Below are positions 43,001-51,777 of a stretch of 64,000 nucleotides of DNA, one piece after another (the first letter of the stretch is position 1; every line of letters starts with the position of its first letter). Under the pieces are notes generated by a model, which made no database searches, was not told the origin of the DNA, and saw nothing but the letters and a program-made list of their open reading frames with translations. The stretch is taken from positions 1-64,000 of the forward strand of contig JAJDYX010000022.1 of assembly GCA_022824945.1 (NCBI GenBank), in the 5' to 3' direction. The stretch comes from Candidatus Latescibacterota bacterium (GTDB lineage: Bacteria; Latescibacterota; UBA2968). The translations under genes were made by a program, and so were the position numbers.

Positions 43001-44221
43001 ATGGATCGTATTGTTGGACTCGATATTGGCTCCACCAAGACCTGTGTTGTTGTAGCTGAAGTAGACGATGATGGCACGCTCAAAATTACGGGATTGGGCA
43101 GCAGTCCCTCCCATGGCCTCAAGCGCGGTGTGGTGATCAATGTGGAAAAGACCGTGCAATCTATCCGCGCAGCTATAGAAGAAGCTCAGGAAATGTCGGG
43201 GACGCGCATCGGTGCTGTTTATGCGGGCATTGCCGGCGATCATATTCGCAGCGTGAATACGCGGGCGGTTGTGGCCGTGTCGGGACCGGACAACGAGATT
43301 ACGGCCAATGATGAAGAACGCGCAATTGAAGCGGCCAAAGCGGTATCTATTCCCATGGATAGGGAAATTGTTCATGTGCTGCCGCAATCTTTTGTCGTTG
43401 ACGATCAGCCCGGTATTAAAGATCCCATTGGCATGTCGGGCGTAAGGCTCGAAGTCGATGTACACATTGTAACTGGCGCTGTGACTTCAGCACAGAATAT
43501 CTGCAAAAGTATCCGCCGCGCAGGTGTAGAGGTGGTGGATCTGGTACTCGAACCCATTGCTTCGAGCTACGCGGTATTGACGCCTGACGAAGAGGAAATG
43601 GGCGTGGCATTGGTCGATGTAGGAGGTGGCACGACCGACCTCGCGGTGTTCTACGACAGTGCTATTCGCCATACAGCCGTTGTGGGATTGGGGGGAACAA
43701 ATGTGACAAACGATATGGCTATTGGTTTGCGAACGCCCTGGAAACAAGCCGAAGCCATGAAGCGAGAAAACGGCTGTGCATTACAGTCACTGGTCAGGCC
43801 CAACGATATGGTCGATGTGCCGGGTGTTGCCGGACGACCTTCTCGCGAGGTCTCTCGGGCGAAAATGGCTGCGATTATTGAGGCGCGTATGGAAGAAATT
43901 TTTGGACATATAAATCAGGAGATTCGCCGCACCGAGTATGCCGATCTGCTGGGGGCGGGCATCGTGCTCACAGGTGGTGGTTCAATGCTCCAGGGTTGTG
44001 CAGAACTGGCCAAAGAAATTTTTGACTTGCCCGTGACTATTGGCAAACCCCGAGGGATAACAGGGCGGGCCAATGCCGTGAGCGAACCGCTCTATGCCAC
44101 CGCTGTTGGACTCGTGCAATTTGGTCTATTTCACCAGAATCGCGATTTTATATCCGATGATGGCGATTTTTTTGATTCAATTTTTGGTCGTATGAAAAAC
44201 TGGGTTCGAAATTTTTTTTAA
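43001..44221 (+). CDS. ftsA: Cell division protein FtsA
   Basis: This actin-like protein tethers FtsZ to the membrane. The 406-residue product has the phosphate-1 loop 'VGLDIGSTKTCVVVAEV' at the N-terminus, the SHS2-like 1C region ('GLKRGVVINVEKTVQSIRAA'), 'VALVDVGGGTTDLAVFYDS' near 200-218 and 'GAGIVLTGGGSMLQG' near 320. The C-terminus 'FFDSIFGRMKNWVRNFF' is the amphipathic membrane-targeting helix. The ATG at 43001 is preferred over a GTG 18 bp earlier. ftsZ follows after a 125-bp gap with a hairpin. Confidence 0.97.
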   Translation: MDRIVGLDIGSTKTCVVVAEVDDDGTLKITGLGSSPSHGLKRGVVINVEKTVQSIRAAIEEAQEMSGTRIGAVYAGIAGDHIRSVNTRAVVAVSGPDNEITANDEERAIEAAKAVSIPMDREIVHVLPQSFVVDDQPGIKDPIGMSGVRLEVDVHIVTGAVTSAQNICKSIRRAGVEVVDLVLEPIASSYAVLTPDEEEMGVALVDVGGGTTDLAVFYDSAIRHTAVVGLGGTNVTNDMAIGLRTPWKQAEAMKRENGCALQSLVRPNDMVDVPGVAGRPSREVSRAKMAAIIEARMEEIFGHINQEIRRTEYADLLGAGIVLTGGGSMLQGCAELAKEIFDLPVTIGKPRGITGRANAVSEPLYATAVGLVQFGLFHQNRDFISDDGDFFDSIFGRMKNWVRNFF

Positions 44222-44255
44222 AGAGTTTCTATCTTTACTAATGTAGTGCTCTGCG

Positions 44256-44281
44256 CCCAACCCTACAGTCCTCCGGTTGGG
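44256..44281 (+). other. Hairpin in the ftsA-ftsZ gap
   Basis: CCCAACC (44256-44262) pairs with GGTTGGG (44275-44281) around 12 nt. There is no T-run, so it is more likely an mRNA-stability or processing element than a terminator. It lies 65 bp before the ftsZ start. Confidence 0.4.
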
Positions 44282-44346
44282 AGATTGAGCAAACTGACAG
44301 TTGATAGCCAATCATTTTCTACCTGTTGTTTAAAGAGGGGGTTCTC

Positions 44347-45576
44347 ATGGTTACTTTTTCGATTGTTGATGCCGATAGCCAGGCCAAAATCCGAGTCGTA
44401 GGCGTCGGAGGGTCAGGTGGCAATGCAATCAATCGCATGATTGAGTCGGGGTTGCAGGGCGTTGAGTTTATTGCCATAAACACCGACGAACAAGATCTCG
44501 AACTTTCACAGGCGCCTAATTGCATTCAAATTGGGCGCGATGTAACAAAAGGGTTGGGCGCGGGTGCCAATCCCGAAATTGGCGCAGAGGCCATTGAAGA
44601 AAATCGCGACGAGGTCGCCGAAGCATTGGCCGGATCCGATATGGTTTTTGTAACTGCTGGTATGGGGGGCGGCACGGGCACGGGTGCAGCACCTACCGTC
44701 GCCGAAATTGCTCGCGATGCAGGCGCGCTCACTGTGGGTATTGTGAGCCTACCTTTCAGAATGGAAGGCATGCCGCGCATGCGCAATGCCCAAGCGGGTA
44801 TTGATTCCTTGAAAAGATCTTCGGATACGGTGATTATTATTCCCAATCAGCGTCTTTTAGAAATCAGTTCAGAAGATACAACACTGACAGAGGCGTTTCT
44901 CATTGCCGATGATATTTTGTTGCAGGCCACGCGGGGTATTTCCGATTTGATCACCATACCCGGCGAGGTAAATCTCGACTTTAATGACGTGCGTACGGTA
45001 ATGCAAGCCGGTGGCGATGCGCTGATGGGTACAGCCGAGGCTTCGGGCGAAGATCGAGCGATTACAGCAGCTGAAAAAGCATTGAATAGCCCATTGCTTG
45101 ACAATGTATCTGTTGCAGGTGCTCAGGGGGTGCTGGTAAATATTTCGGCCAGTAGTGAACTGAAGCTGTTTGAAATGGATAAAGCTGTGAATCTCATAAC
45201 CGATGCCGTGGGTCACGAAGCCAATATTATATGGGGCACAGTGCTCAATGATAACCTCGGGGACGAATTGCGCGTCACAGTTATAGCCACGGGCTTTAAT
45301 ACCGGTTCCCCACCAAAGCCCAATGCGAACATTTCTTACTCGAAATTCACACCCGAACCTCCTGTTAGCACAGATATCCCCGCCTTTATACGCAAAATTG
45401 AATCTGAGGATATTGAGCCTACAGATACAGAGGCAGAAATCGAGGAAAAAGTCGAGAGAAAACCCGAGAAAACATTCGAGGAAAAATCCGAAAAAAAATC
45501 CAAAATCGACACCATATCCCTAAACGATCTGCAATACCCCACATTTCTTCGCAGACAAAGGCAGCAAGAAGGGTGA
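44347..45576 (+). CDS. ftsZ: Cell division protein FtsZ
   Basis: This tubulin-like GTPase forms the division ring. The 409-residue product has 'IRVVGVGGSGGNAINRM' at ~16-32, the tubulin signature 'GGGTGTGAAP' near 106-115 and 'NLDFNDVRTVM' near 210. A variable, highly charged linker (~340-390, Glu/Lys-rich) follows. The conserved C-terminal peptide, here 'LQYPTFLRRQRQQ', binds FtsA. The ATG at 44347 has AGAGGGGG upstream; a TTG 21 bp earlier is unlikely. It closes the dcw cluster. Confidence 0.98.
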   Translation: MVTFSIVDADSQAKIRVVGVGGSGGNAINRMIESGLQGVEFIAINTDEQDLELSQAPNCIQIGRDVTKGLGAGANPEIGAEAIEENRDEVAEALAGSDMVFVTAGMGGGTGTGAAPTVAEIARDAGALTVGIVSLPFRMEGMPRMRNAQAGIDSLKRSSDTVIIIPNQRLLEISSEDTTLTEAFLIADDILLQATRGISDLITIPGEVNLDFNDVRTVMQAGGDALMGTAEASGEDRAITAAEKALNSPLLDNVSVAGAQGVLVNISASSELKLFEMDKAVNLITDAVGHEANIIWGTVLNDNLGDELRVTVIATGFNTGSPPKPNANISYSKFTPEPPVSTDIPAFIRKIESEDIEPTDTEAEIEEKVERKPEKTFEEKSEKKSKIDTISLNDLQYPTFLRRQRQQEG

Positions 45577-45584
45577 AATAAGAC

Positions 45585-45630
45585 GTGAGACGTAAGACGC
45601 AAGATGACGTAAGCTCCCCCTTGCGTCTTA
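45585..45630. repeat. Heptanucleotide repeat forming a hairpin at the start of the EamA gene
   Basis: GTGAGAC, GTAAGAC and GCAAGAT (45585-45605) are heptad repeats of the GTAAGAC family. TAAGACGCAAG (45593-45603) also pairs with CTTGCGTCTTA (45620-45630), whose last base is the A of the following ATG. The hairpin could mask the start codon. Confidence 0.55.
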
Positions 45631-46514
45631 TGCCCCCCCAAAAACAGGCATATATCTACGCAATTTCTGCCGTCTTTCTGTGGTCAACGGCGGCCACGGC
45701 ATTTAAGTTATCTCTGCGCGTTTTAGATCCTATTCAACTTTTGTTTTACGCTGTACTTGCGTCGTCCATTGTTCTGGGCATAATTATAGTGGCTCAGGGT
45801 AAATGGTCGGCGATTTTTTTGTGTACGCGACAGCAGTATTTGCAATCCCTCGGATTGGGGTTGCTCAATCCGTGTGCCTACTATCTGGTGTTGCTGCGCG
45901 CTTATGACCTGCTGCCCGCGCAGGAAGCGCAACCTCTGAATTACACCTGGGCAATAGCACTGGCACTATTATCCATTCCCCTTTTGAAACAGAAATTGAC
46001 TCTGTGGGATGTGATTGGCGGGATGGTGAGTTATGCGGGAGTATTTGTGATTTCTACCCGGGGCGATATAATGGGATTTAGATTTTCCAATCCCCTGGGA
46101 GTGGGACTGGCCCTTTTCAGCAGCTTTTTATGGGCGCTATACTGGATTTTCAATACCCGGGATACGCGAGACCCGGTTGTGGGAATGTTTTTGAATTTTG
46201 TTTTTGCATTGCCTTTTGTGCTAACAATCTGCATCGTATTTTCAGATATTCAGATCAATATACAGGGGTTATTCGGCGCTATTTATGTCGGATTATTTGA
46301 AATGGGCATCACATTTGTCCTGTGGTTATCGGCGATGAAGCTGACTAATCACACCGCACGAATCGGGAATTTAATTTTTTTATCCCCATTCTTATCTCTC
46401 GTCTTTATCCACTTTTTGGTGGGAGAAGATATATTTCCCTCCACTTATATCGGATTGATGTTGATCATCGCGGGCTTGATAGTGCAGCAAAAAAAGCCCC
46501 AGAGCGTTGCCTGA
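45630..46514 (+). CDS. EamA/DMT-superfamily transporter
   Basis: This 294-residue integral membrane protein has ten predicted helices in two EamA halves. The first opens with 'AYIYAISAVFLWSTAATAFK' and includes 'YLVLLRAYDLLPAQEAQPLNY'; the second begins around 'NPLGVGLALFSSFLWALYWI'. The last helix is followed by a short basic tail. DMT exporters move amino acids, nucleosides or drugs; the substrate cannot be predicted. The ATG at 45630 gives the standard N-terminus. It follows ftsZ by 53 bp but is not part of the division cluster by function. The upstream hairpin overlaps its start. Confidence 0.9.
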   Translation: MPPQKQAYIYAISAVFLWSTAATAFKLSLRVLDPIQLLFYAVLASSIVLGIIIVAQGKWSAIFLCTRQQYLQSLGLGLLNPCAYYLVLLRAYDLLPAQEAQPLNYTWAIALALLSIPLLKQKLTLWDVIGGMVSYAGVFVISTRGDIMGFRFSNPLGVGLALFSSFLWALYWIFNTRDTRDPVVGMFLNFVFALPFVLTICIVFSDIQINIQGLFGAIYVGLFEMGITFVLWLSAMKLTNHTARIGNLIFLSPFLSLVFIHFLVGEDIFPSTYIGLMLIIAGLIVQQKKPQSVA

Positions 46515-46584
46515 ACCGCTTTACACACTACACATTTGACATTAGTTTAATCCGATTCCACAACCGATTGATCAAGGAGGGTTT

Positions 46585-48126
46585 ATGTCTCAACGTCCGA
46601 ATATTCTGATCTTACACAGTGACGAACACAGTTTTCGTTTTTTGTCGGCACGCAGCCGCGAGCGGGGTGGTGAACCCTGTCACACCCCTACATTGGACGG
46701 TTTGATCGCACAAGGCGTCAATTTTGACGCGGCCTATTGTCAGATGCCTCTGTGTACACCAAGCCGTATTTCGATGCTTACTGGGCGACATGCACATCGG
46801 TGTGGTGCGTGGACCAATGGGTCGATTTTAGATCCCAATTTGCCCACATTTGGCAGTCATTTTCAGGCCAATGGATATAAAACAGCAGTCGTGGGCAAGA
46901 CACATTTGGGCGGATCTTTGCAACACGCTGGATTTGGCGCGCGTCCCTATGGCGATTTTGGTGGTCCCTGTTCCCATCAGCCCGACCCATTAAACAAAAC
47001 AGGAGATGGTTTGCGGACGCGCACAGTCGATGCGGGAATCAGCGAGGTACCCGAATCACTCCTACAAGAAAATATGATTGCGCGCGAGTCGCTCGCGTGG
47101 CTGCGCGGACATCGCCATGCCAATCCCGACAAGCCGTGGCTGGTCTATACGTCATTTAGCCGCCCGCACTTCCCGCTAACCGCGCCAAAGCGATTTTTTG
47201 ACCGCTATTATCCCGAAGGGGTGACACCACCCTGGGTGCGCCGCACCGGCGATAGTGCCGACCATCCAATGACAGTGGGCGCGATCAGGGGATTTCGGAC
47301 CGAAGAGATTGCCGAAGATGAAATGATGAAAGCGCGTGCCGCTTATTTTGCAGCGGTCGATTTTTTGGACGAAATTTTGGGCGATTTTCTCGCCTTACTC
47401 GACCGCGATGGATTTTTGGACAACACGGTCATTGTATATACATCCGATCACGGAGAACTGGTGGGCGAACACGGGATATGGTGGAAAAATACCTGGCACG
47501 AAGCCGCCGCTCATGTGCCTTTTATCTTTTCGCTTCCCGAACACCGCAACGGTAGCCTGAACGCGCGAGAAATACGCACACCCGTAAGCCTCGCCGATCT
47601 CTTCCCCACACTGTGCGGATTGACGGACCTGAATTGCCCAGATGGTATAGACGGGATAGATTTGACGGATATACTAAAAGGAGAAACGAGTTCCGCACTC
47701 GATAACCGTGCAGGTGTGATTACCGAATCGACAAATCCGCGCTGGGGCAAAGGCACAGAGTTCCGAATGATTCGCTCCAGGCGGTACAAGTATATCGCAT
47801 TTCGGGATTGTGAAGACCTCGCCTTCGATATGGAAACCGATCCCGACGAGCAACGCAATTTGCTAAAACATGATCCCGACAATGCCGACTTAAAAGCATT
47901 GCGAGAAGCGGTACTGGATGGATTTGACTTCGGCGAAGTAGAAGCCCTGCGCGAAAAGCAAACCGCTGAATTGCGCGCCAAATATCCAGCGCGAGTAAAA
48001 ATGCAAACCCCCAACCAAATTCTGCGGGGCGATGGCAAGTTGGTCGAAGTCGATACACCTCTGTACGCGTCCAAAGTAATCAGCGATGATCTCGCACGAG
48101 ACTTTGACGATTATCCCGGTCAGTAG
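46585..48126 (+). CDS. Sulfatase (formylglycine-dependent type I)
   Basis: This hydrolase releases sulfate from sulfate esters. The 513-residue product starts with 'RPNILILHSDEH' (metal Asp). It has the sulfatase signature C57-T-P-S-R61-ISMLTGRH, in which Cys57 is turned to formylglycine, and 'VVGKTHLGG' and 'TSDHGELVGEHG' further on. The absence of a signal peptide suggests a cytoplasmic enzyme. No maturase gene is nearby. AAGGAGG lies upstream of the ATG. The rhodanese-like gene follows 28 bp later. The substrate (choline sulfate, sugar sulfates or others) is unknown. Confidence 0.93.
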   Translation: MSQRPNILILHSDEHSFRFLSARSRERGGEPCHTPTLDGLIAQGVNFDAAYCQMPLCTPSRISMLTGRHAHRCGAWTNGSILDPNLPTFGSHFQANGYKTAVVGKTHLGGSLQHAGFGARPYGDFGGPCSHQPDPLNKTGDGLRTRTVDAGISEVPESLLQENMIARESLAWLRGHRHANPDKPWLVYTSFSRPHFPLTAPKRFFDRYYPEGVTPPWVRRTGDSADHPMTVGAIRGFRTEEIAEDEMMKARAAYFAAVDFLDEILGDFLALLDRDGFLDNTVIVYTSDHGELVGEHGIWWKNTWHEAAAHVPFIFSLPEHRNGSLNAREIRTPVSLADLFPTLCGLTDLNCPDGIDGIDLTDILKGETSSALDNRAGVITESTNPRWGKGTEFRMIRSRRYKYIAFRDCEDLAFDMETDPDEQRNLLKHDPDNADLKALREAVLDGFDFGEVEALREKQTAELRAKYPARVKMQTPNQILRGDGKLVEVDTPLYASKVISDDLARDFDDYPGQ

Positions 48127-48154
48127 AATGCATTCAATTTTTTTGGAGGTTGCA

Positions 48155-48559
48155 ATGGCAGATTTTTCTCGCGTTTGCGAAACACCACCTGCTTCGCCTG
48201 ATAAGATACAAGAATACTTCTCTTATAAGTTGCGATGTGAGACCGACCCGTTTGATGTGAATGCGGATCTGGAAAATGGGATCGATAGTTTTGAATTTAT
48301 TGATGTCCGGGGGAAAGAAGACTATCTCAACGGTCACGCTGCTGGGGCCATTCACATTGATCACAATGATATGACCGAGGCGCGAATGGCTGAGTTCCCC
48401 AAAGACCGATTGCTCGTGGTGTACTGCTGGGGACCGGGGTGCAATGGCGCGACAAAAGCCGCTGTAAAATTGAGTGCCCTGGGATTTTCAGTAAAAGAAA
48501 TGATCGGCGGGATTACCTATTGGAAAGAGGAGGGATATCCAATAATATCAGGTGGTTAG
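48155..48559 (+). CDS. Rhodanese-like domain protein
   Basis: This single-domain sulfurtransferase-like protein has 134 residues. It carries 'FIDVRGKEDYLNGHAAGAIHI', typical of rhodanese strands and helix, and an active-site loop C-W-G-P-G-C-N-G-A-T-K near residue 92, with a likely catalytic cysteine. The first ~40 residues precede the domain. The ATG at 48155 has TTGGAGG eight bases upstream. It follows a sulfatase gene on the same strand, so a link to sulfur handling is possible but only by position. Its end overlaps the convergent amidotransferase-like gene by 4 bp. Confidence 0.88.
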   Translation: MADFSRVCETPPASPDKIQEYFSYKLRCETDPFDVNADLENGIDSFEFIDVRGKEDYLNGHAAGAIHIDHNDMTEARMAEFPKDRLLVVYCWGPGCNGATKAAVKLSALGFSVKEMIGGITYWKEEGYPIISGG

Positions 48560-49254
48560 GACCTGGCCTGAGCTTGTGTAAGCAAGTGATCAAAGATGCG
48601 ATCGCAGATCGTATTGGGCATTTTTTCGGGATGAAATTGCACACCGATAATGCGTCCATCTGGCGTTTCAATGCCCTCTATGACACGATCTTCACTGCGG
48701 GCACTTATATTGAGTTCTCCTCCAACCGTCTCGAGTCCTTGCAGGTGAAAGCTATTGGTCGTACATTCGGTCTTGCCCAGAATGGACGAGAGATGGGAAT
48801 TGGGATCGAGCGAAACCGTGTGATAAACGGGATCTTCGGTGCGATTGGGTGAATGCGGATCGACATCGCATTGTATTTGAATATCGGCATAGATCGTGCC
48901 GCCAAATTGAGCGTTGATAAATTGCATGCCATAGCAGATGCCCAAAACGGGCATCTGTTTTTTTTCTGCGTATTCAAAAGCGCGAATATCATTTTCATAG
49001 CGCGTGGGCGCAACCGCGGGCAGGTCTTTGGGCAACTTGCCAACCAGACCTTGCGTAATGCCGGGACCGCCTGTAATAATCAGGCCATTGAGCAGGGCAA
49101 ACAGTGGTGCGAGCGTTTCCTGCTCCTCTGTCATAGGCAGAATAAGGGGACAACCACCTGCGCGTTCCACCGCAACCACGTACTCGTGATCTAGCGATTG
49201 CTGTTTACTTTTCGAAAGAAAGCTGGTCGTAATACCGATTATCGGACGTGACAT
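48556..49254 (-). CDS. Class I glutamine amidotransferase-like hydrolase (peptidase C26, PuuD-like)
   Basis: This 232-residue protein belongs to the gamma-glutamyl-gamma-aminobutyrate hydrolase group. The N-terminus is 'RPIIGITTSFLSKSKQQSLD', then 'GLIITGGPGI' near 64 and the nucleophile loop 'PVLGICYGMQFINAQ' with Cys near 105. 'VQFHPEKM' near 210 holds the catalytic His-Pro-Glu. Relatives cut gamma-glutamyl amides in putrescine breakdown, but other Puu genes are missing. The start at 49254 is taken at the conserved N-terminus. Confidence 0.9.
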   Translation of the reverse strand: MSRPIIGITTSFLSKSKQQSLDHEYVVAVERAGGCPLILPMTEEQETLAPLFALLNGLIITGGPGITQGLVGKLPKDLPAVAPTRYENDIRAFEYAEKKQMPVLGICYGMQFINAQFGGTIYADIQIQCDVDPHSPNRTEDPVYHTVSLDPNSHLSSILGKTECTTNSFHLQGLETVGGELNISARSEDRVIEGIETPDGRIIGVQFHPEKMPNTICDRIFDHLLTQAQARS

Positions 49255-49364
49255 TTTAAAAATTGGGTAGAATTGACAACGCTTTTTACTTGATGAATAC
49301 ACAAATATGTGACATCATGCAAAGAAGAACAAGGTGAAAAAAGAACCTAAAACAGGAGGCGGAA

Positions 49365-50105
49365 ATGGACGCGGGAGATAGAGCGGCTGTTGAAGCCGCA
49401 TGGAAGAACGGCGTAGGCGTCTTGCACAACTTGCTCTCGCAAGATGAGCTGGATACAATCCGCCGAGAATTAGAACAAGCATACCTGGATATGGATATGG
49501 GCCCGGGAGAACCCGGCAGTCGGGACAGTCTGCGAAATGAACCGCTGTTAAATTACCCTGCTCTGGGCAGATTATTTTATCATTCTCGCATCCTGGGAAT
49601 CGTCTCGGCAATTCTGGATGAGCCATGCCCTTTTCTATTGCAAATGAAAACCAACCGGTACACACCCGAACACAAAGGCGTGGGACGGCACTCAGATGGC
49701 AGCCCGACGGAACTCGCCGCGCCCTTTCAGTGGGTGTCAACAATGATTTATCTGGACGATATCGATATCCACTCCGGGGCATTGACCTATGTGCCGGGCA
49801 CGCATCTGTACCATTTTGCATCTGCGTGCGACCCGGGCCGAATGCTCCCGACAAAGGAAGATATCCAATCGGGCGACTACATTCCAATCGGACTGAAAGC
49901 GGGCAGCGTCGTCTTTCGCGTACCTGAGGTCTGGCACGGCGTAGTACCCATCCACCGGTTGCGGCGATATATCACGGGACTGTACACATCTCGGACAAAG
50001 GGAAATGCGCCAATCAAAGAGCGGATACAGGGAGTTCGAAAAAGCCGAAAACAAATCTCGGAGACATCCATACCCGAACCCGCCAGGAAATACTGGCAGT
50101 ATTGA
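49365..50105 (+). CDS. Phytanoyl-CoA dioxygenase (PhyH)-like Fe(II)/2-oxoglutarate oxygenase
   Basis: The 246-residue enzyme has iron ligands H109-S-D111 ('GVGRHSDGSP') and distal H191 ('EVWHGVVP'), with Arg198-201 as likely 2-oxoglutarate contacts. 'GALTYVPGTH' (138-147) is the core strand. The N-terminal helix 'EAAWKNGVGVLHNLLSQDEL' is usual for the family. AGGAGGCGG lies just upstream of the ATG. It is the second PhyH-like gene in the window and is not close in sequence to the one at 10672. No operon partner follows (the next gene is convergent). The substrate is unknown. Confidence 0.9.
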   Translation: MDAGDRAAVEAAWKNGVGVLHNLLSQDELDTIRRELEQAYLDMDMGPGEPGSRDSLRNEPLLNYPALGRLFYHSRILGIVSAILDEPCPFLLQMKTNRYTPEHKGVGRHSDGSPTELAAPFQWVSTMIYLDDIDIHSGALTYVPGTHLYHFASACDPGRMLPTKEDIQSGDYIPIGLKAGSVVFRVPEVWHGVVPIHRLRRYITGLYTSRTKGNAPIKERIQGVRKSRKQISETSIPEPARKYWQY

Positions 50106-50119
50106 TCCGCATCTGCTGT

Positions 50120-51712
50120 TCAACTCAAAAAGCGATCCAGCACATTCTTTGTAATCGCCGAAATCGACTCATCCACCGGTAGAGAACTCGGATAATTGAT
50201 CGACCCCACCGAAAACACCTCTCCCCCGCTCCCGGTGCGGTGACATACGATCTCTGCGCCTCCCTCATCGGGGTTTAAGCCCTTGGCCAGCAGTTGTGCG
50301 TTTTTTGGCGAACTCTCTGTCATCTTATCCGTTTCGTGTCCCGATGCACCGCCCGGACACCGCATATGCAGACACTTCTCGCCAAAAATATCTCCCGTCT
50401 TCAGCCCTGTCCCTTCAAAGAACTCGTGTGCCCCATCCACCACCCGATAAGGCGCGCCAGTCATAATACCCGTCTCCGAACAGGTAACACCAAGCAGTTT
50501 TGCCTCTGACTCGTGAAACAAATGGAATCGACTCTCCAATCCCAACTTCTGTAGATGGCTGAACCCCCCGCCTTTATCTCCATTTCGCACCACCATCGTA
50601 TATTCATCAGCAAATACCACCTCGCAATTCAGGCCATTTCCACCCAGATACATCAGCTTGCCGCCCCGCTCAAACACCCAAGACTTCAGCTTGTAGTACA
50701 TATCAGCAGACCAATACTCCGGATGTGTACTGATGATCAATACCCGGTAATCGTCCAGATTTAATACCCCGGAATGGAACTGCGTCTCCGCATAAAAATC
50801 GTATCCATATCCCTCCCGCTCCAGCCACCCCAGCAACCGCCACTCCGCCGGGGCCACATGGCAGTTCGACCTTCCCTCAATCGGATCGGTAATCCGCTCC
50901 TCCTCTGCAATAAAATTGATCGGCTCAGGCCGGTCGAACGACAACGGTGCATATTCCTTTGAAGTAAAAAGCAAATGCCTGGGATCCGTATATCGCTTGA
51001 GATCAAATCGCGCATTCACGGTGGGCCTGGGCGGAAATTTCTCCGCGTGGATATAATTGCTGCGCCCTCCAAAATTATTATACGCATTCCAGTTTATATT
51101 CGACGCCAGCACTGCGACATCGGCACCTGGCTTTGCCGGTGCGACAATCCACGGAAACGAAAAAAACACGCCTGATTCCGTTTTGGCGTGTAGATAATAC
51201 AATCCCGACCGTTCGGGTGCTGTTATATATTGCTTGTGTGTCGGGCTGGTATAACCCTGTGCATTCCATTGAATGCCGGTCTGCGTATAATCCCCATCTG
51301 GCGTAATTTGCATCGTCGCCCGGGGACCGTGCTCATCGTACCATCCAATCGGACGCACCAACTCTTTCTGCCACCCATATCGCCACAGCGACAGCTTGTA
51401 CGCCTCCACCGCGTGTACTCTGAACTCTGACAACTGTCCAGACTGTACCCACTTTGGCCACATATATCCCAGCAATCCATCGGTCAACAGCCGGAACTGA
51501 AAGGGAGCCTTAGTCGGTATCTCAAGCGGTACTGTTTTGAAGCCATAACCCGGCTTGTAAAGTGTCACCCTATACTTGCCGGAAGGCAAATCCGCATAAA
51601 TCGCACCAGTCGCTCGCGAACGCGCCTCAAATGATCCCGCCTCGCCTTCAAACTCCAGCAGCACCTCCGGCACTGCCACATATCGCTCATCGCTCACATA
51701 TCCAATCAGCAT
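50120..51712 (-). CDS. N,N-dimethylformamidase beta-subunit-like protein with an N-terminal regulatory-like domain
   Basis: The ~450 C-terminal residues resemble the large subunit of N,N-dimethylformamidase (DmfA2): 'VAVLASNINWNAYNNFGGRS', 'HSGVLNLDDYRVLIISTHPEYWS' (runs) and 'GGKLMYLGGNGLN', ending in a PQQ-less mixed fold. Known members use a mononuclear iron held by Tyr/Tyr/Glu to hydrolyse DMF. The first ~75 residues ('…SGKYRVTLYKPGYGFKTVPLE') look like a carboxypeptidase-regulatory beta-sandwich. No small (DmfA1) subunit gene is next to it, so the natural substrate is probably another amide. There is no signal peptide. The phosphoesterase-propeller gene 65 bp upstream on the same strand may be co-transcribed. 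Confidence 0.8.
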   Translation of the reverse strand: MLIGYVSDERYVAVPEVLLEFEGEAGSFEARSRATGAIYADLPSGKYRVTLYKPGYGFKTVPLEIPTKAPFQFRLLTDGLLGYMWPKWVQSGQLSEFRVHAVEAYKLSLWRYGWQKELVRPIGWYDEHGPRATMQITPDGDYTQTGIQWNAQGYTSPTHKQYITAPERSGLYYLHAKTESGVFFSFPWIVAPAKPGADVAVLASNINWNAYNNFGGRSNYIHAEKFPPRPTVNARFDLKRYTDPRHLLFTSKEYAPLSFDRPEPINFIAEEERITDPIEGRSNCHVAPAEWRLLGWLEREGYGYDFYAETQFHSGVLNLDDYRVLIISTHPEYWSADMYYKLKSWVFERGGKLMYLGGNGLNCEVVFADEYTMVVRNGDKGGGFSHLQKLGLESRFHLFHESEAKLLGVTCSETGIMTGAPYRVVDGAHEFFEGTGLKTGDIFGEKCLHMRCPGGASGHETDKMTESSPKNAQLLAKGLNPDEGGAEIVCHRTGSGGEVFSVGSINYPSSLPVDESISAITKNVLDRFLS

Positions 51713-51777
51713 ATTGTCCCCTTCTGTTCAGCGATCTATCCGGGCGCGTGACCCGCTGAACAAAGTGTATTCGCCCT

